Shown here: positions 1-9,116 of the stretch, one piece after another | Numbering within the stretch: the stretch's first letter is position 1 | Layout of the letters: every line of letters begins with the position of its first letter | Assembly: GCA_946480715.1 (NCBI GenBank) | Contig: CAMLKK010000015.1 | Location: forward strand, 1-64,000 | Source of the DNA: an uncultured Bacteriovorax sp. | Lineage (GTDB): Bacteria > Bdellovibrionota > Bacteriovoracia > Bacteriovoracales > Bacteriovoracaceae | Length of the DNA stretch: 64,000 bases | Direction of reading: 5' to 3' | Translations under genes and position numbers: made by a program | Notes under the pieces: generated by a model | Database searches by the model: none | Told to the model about the DNA's origin: nothing | What the model saw: the letters and a program-made list of their open reading frames with translations, nothing else

Positions 1-316
1 AAATCGCAATTTCTTTTACACCTGCTGCTTTCGCTAGTTCAAAACCTTTTAAGTTGGGAACGAGAGAAATCAGTTGTGTTTTTTTCAGTGATTCGACACC
101 GGCGAGAGTTTTAAACAATTCCGATCCGTCGCTCATTTGTGGAATTTTTTCCGCACGAACGAAGCTTGTCGCTTCAATTTCATGCAGACCTGCTTCAGCG
201 AGCATTTTAATAAAAGTAACTTTATCTTCGAGCGAGACAATCGTTTTTTCATTTTGAAGTCCATCACGAGGACCAACTTCAACAATGCGAACTTTTTTAG
301 GCAATTGCTTGAACAT
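1..316 (-). CDS. liuE: Hydroxymethylglutaryl-CoA lyase, N-terminal part (cut by window edge)
   Basis: Cleaves HMG-CoA to acetoacetate and acetyl-CoA, the last step of leucine breakdown. Only the first ~105 residues are inside the window; the frame stays open to base 1. The start is the ATG at 316, two bases after the stop of the biotin carrier gene. The N-terminus reads VRIVEVGPRDGLQNE, the hallmark of the HMG-CoA lyase/DRE-TIM family, whose Arg-Asp pair binds metal and substrate; a later IEATSFV segment also fits. It is the fifth gene of a leucine catabolic operon running leftward. Homocitrate-synthase-type relatives share the fold, but the motif and the neighbours favour HMG-CoA lyase strongly. 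Confidence 0.93.
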   Translation of the reverse strand, partial: MFKQLPKKVRIVEVGPRDGLQNEKTIVSLEDKVTFIKMLAEAGLHEIEATSFVRAEKIPQMSDGSELFKTLAGVESLKKTQLISLVPNLKGFELAKAAGVKEIAI

Positions 317-318
317 AA

Positions 319-789
319 TTATCCTATCTTAACAAGCTCCACGCCGCCTTGAACTTGATCTCCAACACGCGCGAGAACCGCTTCTACAACGCCTTTTTTA
401 TTAGCGCGAATGGTGTGTTCCATTTTCATCGCTTCCATAACAAGAAGTGGAGTTCCCACCTCAACGTCAGCTCCAGGTTCCACAAAAATTTTCAGAATTT
501 TTCCAGGCATTGGAGAAACCATTTGATGATGGCCTTCCCCTTTCGATTTATTTCTTCCGCGTTTAGGCGCTTCGATATTGAACTCAACACCATCAACGAC
601 AAAGTGAGTTTCAACTGACGTGACTCTGTGATTTGAGCCGTTTTGATTCAAGGTCATCACACCATCATAATCAGCTGCTAGGTTCACAGCGTATTCTACT
701 CCATCCATCGAAAAAAGCACGAACTTTGGCCCGTGGTCTTTAATTTCAACGTCGATGAGCTCTTCATTTAATTGTATTTGTTTTTTCAT
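319..789 (-). CDS. Biotin carrier subunit of methylcrotonyl-CoA carboxylase (separate gene)
   Basis: A 156-residue protein carrying the biotin that shuttles carboxyl groups between the biotin carboxylase and carboxyltransferase halves of 3-methylcrotonyl-CoA carboxylase. The last ~70 residues are a biotinyl/lipoyl domain with the EAMKMEH signature; the biotinylated lysine is residue 122. Residues 1-75 resemble the BT linker that precedes the carrier domain in fused alpha subunits. Its ATG directly follows the TAA of the upstream carboxylase gene (stop and start abut at 790/789), so the two are surely co-translated. In most bacteria these parts form one ~660-residue chain; here the chain is split between genes. 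Confidence 0.9.
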   Translation of the reverse strand: MKKQIQLNEELIDVEIKDHGPKFVLFSMDGVEYAVNLAADYDGVMTLNQNGSNHRVTSVETHFVVDGVEFNIEAPKRGRNKSKGEGHHQMVSPMPGKILKIFVEPGADVEVGTPLLVMEAMKMEHTIRANKKGVVEAVLARVGDQVQGGVELVKIG

Positions 790-2289
790 TTAAATATTCC
801 TGAAGCCAGAAAGGCTCGTCCATGGGCAGGTGTTTTGAGACTCATTGCGAGTCAAAACATCACTACCTTTTTTAGAAGCTAAAAGAAAAGCCGCAAGGGC
901 CAATGCTTTCTGCTCACCTGTAGGATTTTTTGCTTTTAATTTATCTTCGTAGGTTTTAACGAAGTGAGTGTAAGTTTTTCCGTCATGATACTCTTGCAAT
1001 GTTAGAATGCGCTTTAAGTAATCGCGATTCGTTCTCACACCTAAGAAAAGAACATCATTCAACGCTAGATTTAACTTTTGAGCAGCTACAGTGCGGTTTT
1101 CACCCCAGCTGATGAGTTTGGCGAGCATTGGATCAAATGAAATCGAAACTTCATTTCCATCACGATATCCGCAGTCTAAACGAGTATCACGAACAGTTGT
1201 TTTTCCGATTTTTTTAATTGTTCCAATACTTGGAAGAAAATCATTATCTGGATCTTCTGCGTATAAACGAACTTCAATCGCATGACCTTTTTGTTTAAGG
1301 TCTTCTTGCTTAAATGGAAGTTTATCACCTTGAGCGACCATGATTTGCAGGCGAACAAGATCCAATCCTGTCACCATTTCAGTTACTGGATGCTCTACTT
1401 GCAGACGCGTGTTCATTTCTAAGAAATAGAAACTTCCATCCGTATCAAGGATGAGTTCAACTGTTCCTGCACCTTCGTAATTAATTCCACGAGTGATTTT
1501 TACTGCGGCTTCCGTCATCTTCGCTCTGAGCTCTGGCGAAACTGCGGGGCTTGGAGATTCTTCAACGATTTTTTGATAACGACGCTGAATCGAACATTCA
1601 CGCTCAAATAAGTGACAGTGATTTCCATGAGTGTCGCTCATCACTTGAATTTCAATGTGGCGAGGTGATGTTATATATTTTTCTAAAAGGACAGTCTCAT
1701 CACCAAAAGCATTGAGGGCTTCACGTTTTGCTCCTTCGAGCGCATCTTGAAATTCACTTTCGTGATGAACGATACGCATCCCTTTTCCACCGCCACCAGC
1801 AGAAGCTTTAATAAGAACCGGATAACCGATTTTCTTTGCTTCAGCGATGAGATGTTTCATATCTTGGTTGTCACCATGATAACCAGGAATTGAAGGTACA
1901 CCTAATTCTTGAATTTTAATTTTTGATGTTTTTTTATCACCCATCAGATCAATGGCCTCAGGACTAGGTCCAATGAACATTAATCCGGCCTCGTGAACTT
2001 TTTTAGCAAACGCAGCTTTCTCTGAAAGAAAACCATATCCCGGGTGAATCGCATTTACGCCTGAACGTTTTGCGATCTCAATGATTCTTTCTTGATTGAG
2101 ATAAGTGTCTTTTAAAGCTCCAGTCCCAAGATTAAAAGTTTCATCCCCAGCACTCGCGTGAGGAAGATCTTTTTCTTCATCTGTGTAAAGTGTGACAGTT
2201 TTAATGCCCATCTCTTTACATGTTTGAATCACGCGAAGAGCGATCTCTCCACGGTTTGCAATTAAAATTTTTGTAATTGGATTTCTCAT
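790..2289 (-). CDS. liuD: Methylcrotonyl-CoA carboxylase, biotin carboxylase subunit
   Basis: 499 residues. ATP-dependent carboxylation of biotin, feeding carboxyl groups to the beta subunit that makes 3-methylglutaconyl-CoA. Visible in order: biotin carboxylase N-domain (ILIANRGEIALRV near residue 10; HPGYGFLSE near 82), ATP-grasp with glycine-rich loop KASAGGGGKGMR near 161, catalytic EMNTRLQVEHPVTE near 290, and the C-domain with a short tail. It ends without the biotin domain, which is encoded by the next gene. Acetyl-CoA and propionyl-CoA carboxylases share this fold; the operon with liuB, liuC and HMG-CoA lyase makes the leucine role most likely. Only two bases separate it from liuC. 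Confidence 0.92.
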   Translation of the reverse strand: MRNPITKILIANRGEIALRVIQTCKEMGIKTVTLYTDEEKDLPHASAGDETFNLGTGALKDTYLNQERIIEIAKRSGVNAIHPGYGFLSEKAAFAKKVHEAGLMFIGPSPEAIDLMGDKKTSKIKIQELGVPSIPGYHGDNQDMKHLIAEAKKIGYPVLIKASAGGGGKGMRIVHHESEFQDALEGAKREALNAFGDETVLLEKYITSPRHIEIQVMSDTHGNHCHLFERECSIQRRYQKIVEESPSPAVSPELRAKMTEAAVKITRGINYEGAGTVELILDTDGSFYFLEMNTRLQVEHPVTEMVTGLDLVRLQIMVAQGDKLPFKQEDLKQKGHAIEVRLYAEDPDNDFLPSIGTIKKIGKTTVRDTRLDCGYRDGNEVSISFDPMLAKLISWGENRTVAAQKLNLALNDVLFLGVRTNRDYLKRILTLQEYHDGKTYTHFVKTYEDKLKAKNPTGEQKALALAAFLLASKKGSDVLTRNESQNTCPWTSLSGFRNI

Positions 2290-2291
2290 AA

Positions 2292-3068
2292 TTAATACCA
2301 GCTCGCTTTGCGTTTTTCTAAAAGTGCGCTCATACCTTCTTGGCCTTCATCGCTCGCACGTGCTTTAGCAATCATTTTACAAGTGTAGTCTCTAGCTTCT
2401 TCAATATTTGGTTTACGAACTACTGTGGCCACTAATTCTTTCGCTTTTACGGCCGCTTCAGGACCAGCTAACAAAAAGTCAGCAATTGTTTTTTCAACTT
2501 CAGCATCTAGCATTTCAGCTGTCGTTACTTGATGAACAAGTCCCATCACAAAAGCTCTGCTCATGGAAATTTTTGCTCCACTTAAAAATGAAGCGCGAGC
2601 ATGACTCTCTCCAATTTTAGCAATTACGAAAGGAGAAATAACTGCTGGGAGAAGCCCAAGACGAACTTCAGTAAAAGCAATCATCGCCTGATCAACCGCG
2701 ATTACATAGTCACAACAAGCGACTAGACCAGCTCCACCACCTAATGCACTTCCATTGATCTTTCCAATCACCGGACGGGTGAAGCTATTGAGCGTCTTAA
2801 AAAGCTCAGCAAGTTTTTGCGAGTCTGCAATGTTTTCTGCTTCAGAGTATTCTTTCATGCGCTTCATCCAGTTTAGGTCAGCGCCAGCGCAGAAGGATTT
2901 CCCTTCGCCTGTTAAAACAAGCAAACGAACCTCTTTCTTTTTTTCTAAATCATTCAAGCATGCAGTGAGATCAGCAATAAGCTCATCGTTAAAAGCATTG
3001 TGAAGTTCAGGTCTATTTAATGTGAGTGTCGCCACTCCTCTTTGATCAATATCTAATTTGTAATTCAT
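2292..3068 (-). CDS. liuC: Methylglutaconyl-CoA hydratase (enoyl-CoA hydratase family)
   Basis: 258 residues, full crotonase length. Hydrates 3-methylglutaconyl-CoA to HMG-CoA in leucine degradation. The oxyanion-hole segments are present: FCAGADLNWMKRM near residue 60 and GSALGGGAGLVACCD near 107, followed by TEVRLGLLPAVISPFV, wording typical of LiuC/AUH rather than general fatty-acid hydratases. It lies seven bases after liuB and two before the carboxylase gene, inside the same operon, so the product of LiuB/LiuD is its natural substrate. A broader short-chain enoyl-CoA hydratase activity cannot be excluded from sequence alone. Confidence 0.9.
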   Translation of the reverse strand: MNYKLDIDQRGVATLTLNRPELHNAFNDELIADLTACLNDLEKKKEVRLLVLTGEGKSFCAGADLNWMKRMKEYSEAENIADSQKLAELFKTLNSFTRPVIGKINGSALGGGAGLVACCDYVIAVDQAMIAFTEVRLGLLPAVISPFVIAKIGESHARASFLSGAKISMSRAFVMGLVHQVTTAEMLDAEVEKTIADFLLAGPEAAVKAKELVATVVRKPNIEEARDYTCKMIAKARASDEGQEGMSALLEKRKASWY

Positions 3069-3075
3069 ATTTTAC

Positions 3076-4701
3076 CTACATTCTGAAAACGCCAAACTTG
3101 CTCTCACCGATTCCTGAGTTGAGAGAAGCTGCGAGCGCGAGTCCTAACAAATCTCTCGTGTGAACTGGATCGATAACCCCATCATCCCAGAGTCTTGCAC
3201 TTGAGTAATATGGGCTCCCTTCAACTTCGTATTTATCTAATATTGGTTTCTCAAACGCCGCTAATTCATCTGGTGACATTTCTTTTTTGCCGGATGCTTT
3301 TAAACCCGTTTGTCTGACTGTTGAGAGAACTTTCGCTGCTTGCTCACCACCCATAACTGAGATGCGCGAGTTCGGCCACATCCATAAAAATCTTGGACTG
3401 TAAGCGCGTCCACACATTCCGTAGTTTCCGGCACCAAATGATCCACCGATGATGACAGTAAGCTTTGGAACTTGAACAGTTGAAACGGCGGTTACCATTT
3501 TCGCTCCATGCTTGGCGATGCCTTCATTTTCGTATTGGCGGCCAACCATGAAACCTGTGATGTTTTGTAAAAAGAGAAGCGGAACTTTTCTTTGTCCGCA
3601 TAGCTCGATGAAGTGTGCGCCTTTTTGAGCGCTTTCAGAGAAGAGAATACCGTTGTTTGCAACGATTCCTACTTGATGCCCATGAATGCGTACAAACCCC
3701 GTAACAAGTGTGTTTCCGTAGCGCTCTTTGAATTCATGAAACTCACTGCCGTCAACAAGACGTGCGATGATTTCGCGAACATCAAATGGCTTGCGTGTAT
3801 CTTTCGGAATAATTCCGTAAATATCATCCATCGAATATTTTGGTGGCTTCACTTCACTTTTTGTTTCACGAAGTCCCTGCATTTTTCCAGGAGATTTAAA
3901 ATTTAAATTTTCAATAATATTACGAGTGATGAAAAAAGCTTCTTCTTCATCATTAGCAAAGTGATCACTTACTCCACTCACACGCGTGTGAACATCAGCA
4001 CCACCGAGATCTTCTGCTGATACGATTTCACCCGTCGCTGCTTGAACTAACGGAGGACCACCTAAAAAGATTGTACCGTTATTTTTCACGATGACTGTTT
4101 CATCACTCATCGCCGGAACGTAAGCACCACCGGCCGTACAAGAACCAAGAACAACTGCGATTTGCGGAATGCCTTTCGCACTCATTTGCGCTTGATTATA
4201 AAAAATGCGTCCGAAGTGATCTCTGTCCGGAAAGACTTCGTCTTGTTTTGGAAGAAATGCTCCACCGCTATCAACAAGATAAATGCATGGTAAGTGATTT
4301 TCCATTGCAATTTCCTGAGCACGTAAATGTTTTTTTACAGTCATTGGAAAATATGTTCCGCCTTTTACAGTGGCATCGTTCGCAACAAATAAACATTCCA
4401 CTCCGTGAACACGGCCAATTCCAGTAACCATTCCGGCAGCAGGGACATCCTCTTCATACAAATTGTAAGCGGCCAATGTTGAAAGTTCGATGAAGGGTGA
4501 ACCTTCATCAAGAATTTTTTCAATACGTTCACGCGGAAGAAATTTCTTACGATCGTGATGGCGTTTCACTTGATCAGCGCCGCCGCCAAGTTTGATGCCT
4601 TTGAGCTTTTCAAGAAGCTCGTCACGTAAAGCAAGATGGTATTTTTTATTTTCTAAAAACTCAGGTGATTTGGGATCGATTGATGAGTCGATAACGTCCA
4701 T
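3076..4701 (-). CDS. liuB: Methylcrotonyl-CoA carboxylase, carboxyltransferase (beta) subunit
   Basis: Transfers the carboxyl group from biotin to 3-methylcrotonyl-CoA. Two crotonase-like carboxyltransferase halves are visible: the N-terminal half with [15 protein letters not shown] and [16 protein letters not shown], the C-terminal half with [12 protein letters not shown] and [16 protein letters not shown], the acyl-CoA and biotin binding glycine segments. I place the start at 4701, where GAGG stands six bases before the ATG; this gives 541 residues, close to the usual ~535. The ATG at 4725 lacks such a site. It is the first gene of the leucine operon. Propionyl-CoA carboxylase beta is the main alternative, but the [12 protein letters not shown] wording is typical of MccB. 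Confidence 0.92.
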   Translation of the reverse strand: MDVIDSSIDPKSPEFLENKKYHLALRDELLEKLKGIKLGGGADQVKRHHDRKKFLPRERIEKILDEGSPFIELSTLAAYNLYEEDVPAAGMVTGIGRVHGVECLFVANDATVKGGTYFPMTVKKHLRAQEIAMENHLPCIYLVDSGGAFLPKQDEVFPDRDHFGRIFYNQAQMSAKGIPQIAVVLGSCTAGGAYVPAMSDETVIVKNNGTIFLGGPPLVQAATGEIVSAEDLGGADVHTRVSGVSDHFANDEEEAFFITRNIIENLNFKSPGKMQGLRETKSEVKPPKYSMDDIYGIIPKDTRKPFDVREIIARLVDGSEFHEFKERYGNTLVTGFVRIHGHQVGIVANNGILFSESAQKGAHFIELCGQRKVPLLFLQNITGFMVGRQYENEGIAKHGAKMVTAVSTVQVPKLTVIIGGSFGAGNYGMCGRAYSPRFLWMWPNSRISVMGGEQAAKVLSTVRQTGLKASGKKEMSPDELAAFEKPILDKYEVEGSPYYSSARLWDDGVIDPVHTRDLLGLALAASLNSGIGESKFGVFRM

Positions 4702-4820
4702 GAAGTCCTCTATAACAACGGGCATTAAAGTAATTGCTATAGTTTAAGAATTTCAATTGATTGTAGCAAGACGAAAGCAGTCGAAATCGCGAAAAAAGGG
4801 ACTAAAAAGGGAACTCTTTT

Positions 4821-7328
4821 TTAGATTCGATCCAGAACTTTCTGGCGCTCTTGTTGATAGAGGCGATAATCGCTAAAAAGCGGGCTTTCAAGAATGAGTT
4901 TTGAGAGTTCACGGTTCTCTTTTGTGAGGATAGGAACAAACATGGACTTTCCACTGTAAGTAAAACTTTTCACCGGAACATCAACAAGCCTATCGAGCAA
5001 ACGAACTTTGATAACAAATGAATCGCGCGCACTCAATCCCCATTTCTTCAATGTAGATTTTTCAAGCGTCGCTAAATTTTCAGCGGCCACAATCGCTTCA
5101 CCATCGGCCGTTTTTCCTGAGGCCTGCGCAGTAGCGCTTTCAGTTGTTCCTTGAGGACCACCTGCTGCCGTTTGCGACTTAGTTAACTTTAAACCACCAT
5201 TAGCATTTCCCGCTCCTGCGTGCGCAGGATTTTGGGCCGAACCAGCTGTGTCTTGAGCTAACGAACTTGTTTTTCCATTTTCAAAACGCTTATCACCGCC
5301 CTCACTAGTTGAAGCGGCCGATCGACTTCCAACACGCAATTCACGATCAAGAACATCCGATTCACGCGCACGCAATCGAGATTCCCAAGTCGCAAGATTC
5401 GATCGATAATTTTCCAAGCGCTCGCGCTCTTCCGCCGACATCCCTTTGTACGGATCATCTTTGTTTGCGGCCTTCGGATGAGCGTAAATATTATTGCTAT
5501 CAGTAATAGTCTGCAGCTTATCTTCTTCAGACCCTTTCATCTCTTTCAAAACCCCTTCAAGCTCAGATCGCATCCGAGAAATTTCCGCCTTACGATCCTG
5601 CTCCCGCGAAGCCTGAAACTCATCTTTCTTGGCCCCAGCAACCGCCCCCTTAAACTTAGAAAGCGAATTCGCAATAACGGCCTGCTTATGATCATCATTC
5701 TCTTTCAACGAAGGAACAAACCCATGCTGAGCGGCCACCTGCTGATTCGCCTGCGCCTGCTGATTAAGCGCTTCTTCCTGCTTCTGCTGCTTAATCATAT
5801 TATAAACTTTGTTCCCTTCATTGTTTGCGAGGAGAATGTCTCGGTTTGTAGATGGAATTGGTTCTAATTTTTTTTCCTCAAACTCGCGGACTTTTTCAGC
5901 AACCGTGTGTGGTGTAATTTTCTTCCCTTCAGCCTGCAAAGTTCCCTCGACGCCAACAAAGTTTTGGAAAAATGTTGAGTATTGTGGACCTTTCTTTTTA
6001 TCTTCCGAACCGCCAACATAAGTTCCAGAGCTAGATGAATTTGCCGTTGCGTATGTCATACTTATTTTCGTACGATTTTCTAAAGATTCAATATAAGTAA
6101 TTGCTCTTTTAATTTCTGGTGTACATTGAATGGCATTATCTTGAGCACAATTGAAAAGGTTCGATAGATCATTGCTGGCCAATGGTCCGCCTTTTTTACA
6201 TGAAGTAGAATCTTTAACCTTTGGATCATCGCATTTATACATTTCGCAAAAGCTTTTTAGTGTAGCTTCAGTTTGATTTTTTCTTACCCCTGAAGGCACT
6301 GTATTTTTTTCAAAATCTTTGAACCAATCATGTACGTTATTACCAGTGTGAATTTTTGCTAAATCTTCATTCCCATCTTTTTTAAAAGGACATGAGAAAG
6401 CTTTAGAAATTTCTATATCATCCTCAGAATCATTGCCTGGATAAAAATTTTCTGCAAATTCTTCTGGCATCGCCAAATGACTTAAGTCATTGCACATAAA
6501 TGTTTTAATATCTTTCTTAATTTCTTTACAATTGTTCTCTAAACCTTTTGATAAAGCTTCCTGATTATTTGGAGAATTGAAAAATTCATTTAGATATTCA
6601 AGATGGTCATTTTTAGTTTTATCAAAATTAGAAATGTAATCTTCAAAACTCTTTATAAACTCAGGCGACCCGCTATTAAGTATAATTTTCAGTTGCGGGA
6701 ATGTTTTATAAAATATTTCTTTTGATTCGGCCCTTGCTTTCGGATCAGCTATAACTGGAAACATTACTTTTAAGTCTTTGTTATTCATCTGGGACGATAA
6801 AATATAGTATCCCGAATTTTTATTAAGAGGACACTGATTCGGTTTTAGATTTTGAGCAGTACTGTTTTGAAAAAATTTGTGCAAAAGGGCATGTTCCAAA
6901 TTCTCAAAAGGATCTTGCTTTGATTCTTCTTGTTCGCGTTCATCAAGTCTTTCAAGAAGCTTCTTTAGTTTTTTGTTATCTGATTTGATTAAACATGAAT
7001 TTGCGATTACTTTAATATTGCAGGAATCAGAGACATTCTTATTTTTCATAAAAGGAAGATCATTACTTCCTAATACGTTGTTAAGAACTGCAAAGTCCTC
7101 CATGTTTCTTTTTATTTTATGTGAAATTTTATCTGCTAATACATCTAAAATTTTGTCTTCATGAGCATTTTTTATTTCAGGATCATTTACAACTTTTGAT
7201 GCTATTCCACATTCAAACTTTTCAAGATTCAAACCTAATTGCCCATCTTTTTTTAAGCAAGGAACGCTAACTTCGGCCGAATAAGCATTTGCTATGAAAA
7301 GAAATGTTAAAATATAGATTATTTTCAT
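4821..7328 (-). CDS. Secreted coiled-coil protein of unknown function
   Basis: About 835 residues from the ATG at 7328, which overlaps the stop of the preceding gene as ATGA; an ATG at 7343 is in frame but would add five residues before the signal peptide. A clear signal peptide (MKIIYILTFLFIANAYSAEV) is followed by ~480 residues holding scattered cysteines, a Lys/Glu/Arg-rich coiled-coil stretch (roughly 540-660), an Ala/Gly/Thr/Ser-rich linker, and a compact C-terminal domain with SFVIKVRLLDRLVDVPVKSF. I recognise no catalytic motif. The layout (signal peptide, Cys-bearing head, coiled coil, low-complexity linker, small C-terminal domain) is the same as in the protein at 18588-21149. Periplasmic or surface location is inferred. 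Confidence 0.75.
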   Translation of the reverse strand: MKIIYILTFLFIANAYSAEVSVPCLKKDGQLGLNLEKFECGIASKVVNDPEIKNAHEDKILDVLADKISHKIKRNMEDFAVLNNVLGSNDLPFMKNKNVSDSCNIKVIANSCLIKSDNKKLKKLLERLDEREQEESKQDPFENLEHALLHKFFQNSTAQNLKPNQCPLNKNSGYYILSSQMNNKDLKVMFPVIADPKARAESKEIFYKTFPQLKIILNSGSPEFIKSFEDYISNFDKTKNDHLEYLNEFFNSPNNQEALSKGLENNCKEIKKDIKTFMCNDLSHLAMPEEFAENFYPGNDSEDDIEISKAFSCPFKKDGNEDLAKIHTGNNVHDWFKDFEKNTVPSGVRKNQTEATLKSFCEMYKCDDPKVKDSTSCKKGGPLASNDLSNLFNCAQDNAIQCTPEIKRAITYIESLENRTKISMTYATANSSSSGTYVGGSEDKKKGPQYSTFFQNFVGVEGTLQAEGKKITPHTVAEKVREFEEKKLEPIPSTNRDILLANNEGNKVYNMIKQQKQEEALNQQAQANQQVAAQHGFVPSLKENDDHKQAVIANSLSKFKGAVAGAKKDEFQASREQDRKAEISRMRSELEGVLKEMKGSEEDKLQTITDSNNIYAHPKAANKDDPYKGMSAEERERLENYRSNLATWESRLRARESDVLDRELRVGSRSAASTSEGGDKRFENGKTSSLAQDTAGSAQNPAHAGAGNANGGLKLTKSQTAAGGPQGTTESATAQASGKTADGEAIVAAENLATLEKSTLKKWGLSARDSFVIKVRLLDRLVDVPVKSFTYSGKSMFVPILTKENRELSKLILESPLFSDYRLYQQERQKVLDRI

Positions 7329-7951
7329 ATTTTCATTGGGCATTTACGATTATTTGAAACTGAAAATGTAGCTCCTCTTTCACAAAGAAAAGTTATAAAC
7401 TCATTGACTTCACTTTTTTCCTCATCCCTAAAAGTGCCAGACGTACTCAAATAATCGATATAATCTAAAAGGGTGTGACCTCGACTGTTTTTTGCATTAA
7501 CAACTTTTAACCATTGGGCATTATCTTTTCTTTCTTGATAAGTTTTATAAAGTGTTTGTATGAATTGCATCCGTCCACCAGCATCTTCTGCGGCAAGATG
7601 AATGATTGGAGCATCAGTATTACCAATTCTTTTGGGCGTACAGCCTGGAGTAATCCAATATTGATCAAACGAATAAGGAGATTTTTTCATTGATTCGATT
7701 ATATCTTTTTTAAAACCGTAATTGTTGCTGACTTGCTCAAACTTCATACAGTAAGAAAGTTGATAAGCATTTAATTCATCCTTAGACAAATCAACCTTCG
7801 CTAATTTTTCGAGTCCCCCCAGATCCGGCGCCCCAACAACTCTCTTATAAGTACATTCCACACAATCTTTTTTATCAGCGGCCCAGCTTAAATGAGCGAA
7901 TGCAATCGTGACTGCGAATAATGTTAACTTTGAAAAATTAGTCCACGACAT
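7325..7951 (-). CDS. Secreted ankyrin-like small protein
   Basis: 208 residues with an N-terminal signal peptide ending near SWAADKK. Cysteine pairs follow (DCVEC near residue 30). The segments DAPIIHLAAEDAGG, NSRGHTLLDYIDYL and EFITFLCERGATF have the spacing and wording of degenerate ankyrin repeats, so it probably serves as a protein-binding module in the periplasm. It is translationally coupled by a 4-base overlap to the larger secreted protein downstream, which suggests that the two products act together. A sigma-70-like promoter lies ~70 bases upstream. No enzyme motif is visible. Confidence 0.75.
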   Translation of the reverse strand: MSWTNFSKLTLFAVTIAFAHLSWAADKKDCVECTYKRVVGAPDLGGLEKLAKVDLSKDELNAYQLSYCMKFEQVSNNYGFKKDIIESMKKSPYSFDQYWITPGCTPKRIGNTDAPIIHLAAEDAGGRMQFIQTLYKTYQERKDNAQWLKVVNAKNSRGHTLLDYIDYLSTSGTFRDEEKSEVNEFITFLCERGATFSVSNNRKCPMKI

Positions 7952-8019
7952 GGCAGAAACTCCGTAAATAAAAAAAGGAATCAGTCCACTATTCGTCGAA
8001 TTTGAGCAAAACCTTTAAT

Positions 8020-8048
8020 TTTATAAGAGTTACCTTAAGAAGGGGCAA
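8020..8048 (-). promoter_or_regulatory. Sigma-70-like promoter for the 7951 to 4821 gene pair
   Basis: Reading the minus strand, TTGCCC (8043-8048) is followed after exactly 17 bases by TATAAA (8020-8025), about 69 bases before the start codon at 7951. Both hexamers fit the vegetative consensus and the spacing is ideal. The position explains transcription of the ankyrin-like gene and the coupled coiled-coil gene. Confidence 0.55.
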
Positions 8049-8073
8049 TTTCGAGTCGAGATTACATGCAATT

Positions 8074-8110
8074 AGGGTGTCCAGGCCCTTTTTAAATGTC
8101 CCGCCTTTGT
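8074..8110. repeat. Short repeat next to the RAYT gene
   Basis: Two imperfect copies, TGTCCAGGCC (8078-8087) and TGTCCCGCCT (8097-8106), start 19 bases apart; AGGC and GCCT within them are mutually inverted and could form a weak stem. The element begins just five bases past the end of the RAYT coding region. RAYT transposases commonly act on short REP-type palindromes flanking them, so this may be such a site. The stem is weak and only one instance was found in the window. Confidence 0.3.
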
Positions 8111-8114
8111 TGAA

Positions 8115-8750
8115 TCAGTTGTTTTTAAGAATCAAAAAACTTTCAGGCGCAGATAGGAGATCATCCAAAAACAAACTCAACTTTTTTAAAAAAGGACTCC
8201 GTTCGATTGTCGATTCCAACATAAGCTCAAAACCTGGATAAAGTGAGGAAAAATCCGAGACTGCGACGAGCGAATTGTATTGATTTATAAAACTAGATGA
8301 CTTGTGCTTAACCGAATTGCCAAGAATATATTGAATAACATTCTTAACTTCTGAAGGCGTTCGCAACTTTCGCAAATGATAACGAGTTTTATAAACCTGC
8401 CCCTTAACCTTCCTGAGTTTATTGATACCTTTTGAAAAAGTAATCCCAAAAGACTGCATCCCCGATCCCAATTCTGCCTTGCTGTCAGCTTCCACTAATA
8501 AATGAACATGATCATATTCAAGCGTATAATGAATAATCTTCAGCCCTATCATGCGTGCTTTTTTAATCGCATTCCATAAAACTTTAAGTGTTTGTTTATT
8601 TTTCAAACCGGCCTTCGACTTATCAATTTTGATAGTGAGATGCAAGACAGTTAAGCGATTAAACTCATCTCGAGCAATATGACGGATACCACGATCATTT
8701 TTCGCGGGTCTTCCAGCGCCCTTCATATTCAGAAAACTTTGTTGTTTCAT
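8115..8750 (-). CDS. RAYT-type (REP-associated tyrosine) transposase, IS200-like Y1 family
   Basis: 211 residues. It opens with GRPAKNDRGIRHI, typical of stand-alone RAYTs, and has the HUH metal motif in EYDHVHLLVEA (His-Val-His near residue 85). The catalytic Tyr should lie in the region QVYKTRYHLRKLR to VIQYILGNSVKH near 120-150. Such single-strand nickases copy or move small palindromic REP elements and are usually single copy without classical insertion-sequence ends. None of the neighbouring genes is part of a transposon, and no inverted or direct repeats bracket it. The reading frame is intact, so it may still be active. Confidence 0.85.
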   Translation of the reverse strand: MKQQSFLNMKGAGRPAKNDRGIRHIARDEFNRLTVLHLTIKIDKSKAGLKNKQTLKVLWNAIKKARMIGLKIIHYTLEYDHVHLLVEADSKAELGSGMQSFGITFSKGINKLRKVKGQVYKTRYHLRKLRTPSEVKNVIQYILGNSVKHKSSSFINQYNSLVAVSDFSSLYPGFELMLESTIERSPFLKKLSLFLDDLLSAPESFLILKNN

Positions 8751-8873
8751 TGGGAGAATTTAATTTAGGCAGATATTTAAGTCAACAAAAATTGGTGCGG
8801 ATTCAACTCTCTAAAAATATCTTTTAACGTAGGTAGCTGTGTGCGAGAAGTAAGAGATAGTTAAGAACTACCT

Positions 8874-9116
8874 CTACTTCACAAGTTTAAGCACATCTTC
8901 TTCACTCAATCGACATTGTACACGGGCCCTGTGCGCGCTCAGTGCAATTTCACTGAGCGAAGAGTCTGATTTAGGAAGAGAGATTTCGCATAGAGGAGAA
9001 ATTTCGCGAGAATCAGAACCCGTCTTCACTGGTGTTTGCGGAGAATTTCCAGATCCCGCGCCTCCTCCGCATGCAGTGATGAAAAGGAGGATGAAAGTAA
9101 TGTGGAAGAATTTCAT
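8874..9116 (-). CDS. Small lipoprotein, unknown
   Basis: 80 residues. Signal peptide with lipobox FITAC, lipidated Cys at about residue 16, then a Gly/Ser-rich linker and a short tail (HRARVQCRLSEEDVLKL). Its start overlaps the stop of the preceding lipoprotein gene by four bases, so it is the last gene of the envelope operon running from 11092 or further upstream. No recognisable domain. Real expression is supported by the coupling and the sound lipobox. Confidence 0.65.
   Translation of the reverse strand: MKFFHITFILLFITACGGGAGSGNSPQTPVKTGSDSREISPLCEISLPKSDSSLSEIALSAHRARVQCRLSEEDVLKLVK

Noticed and set aside
1..4725. Absence of isovaleryl-CoA dehydrogenase (liuA) as a missing step
   Set aside because: The operon continues beyond the window edge, so absence cannot be judged.
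4726..4820. -24/-12 promoter and terminator between the leucine operon and the 835-residue gene
   Set aside because: CTGCTTTCGTCTTGC has TTGC but lacks the essential GG; the T-rich CCCTTTTTAGTCCCTTTTTT stretch has no stable hairpin before it.
8820..8880. Terminator after the small lipoprotein gene (AGGTAG / CTACCT arms)
   Set aside because: Long loop, short arms and no T run.
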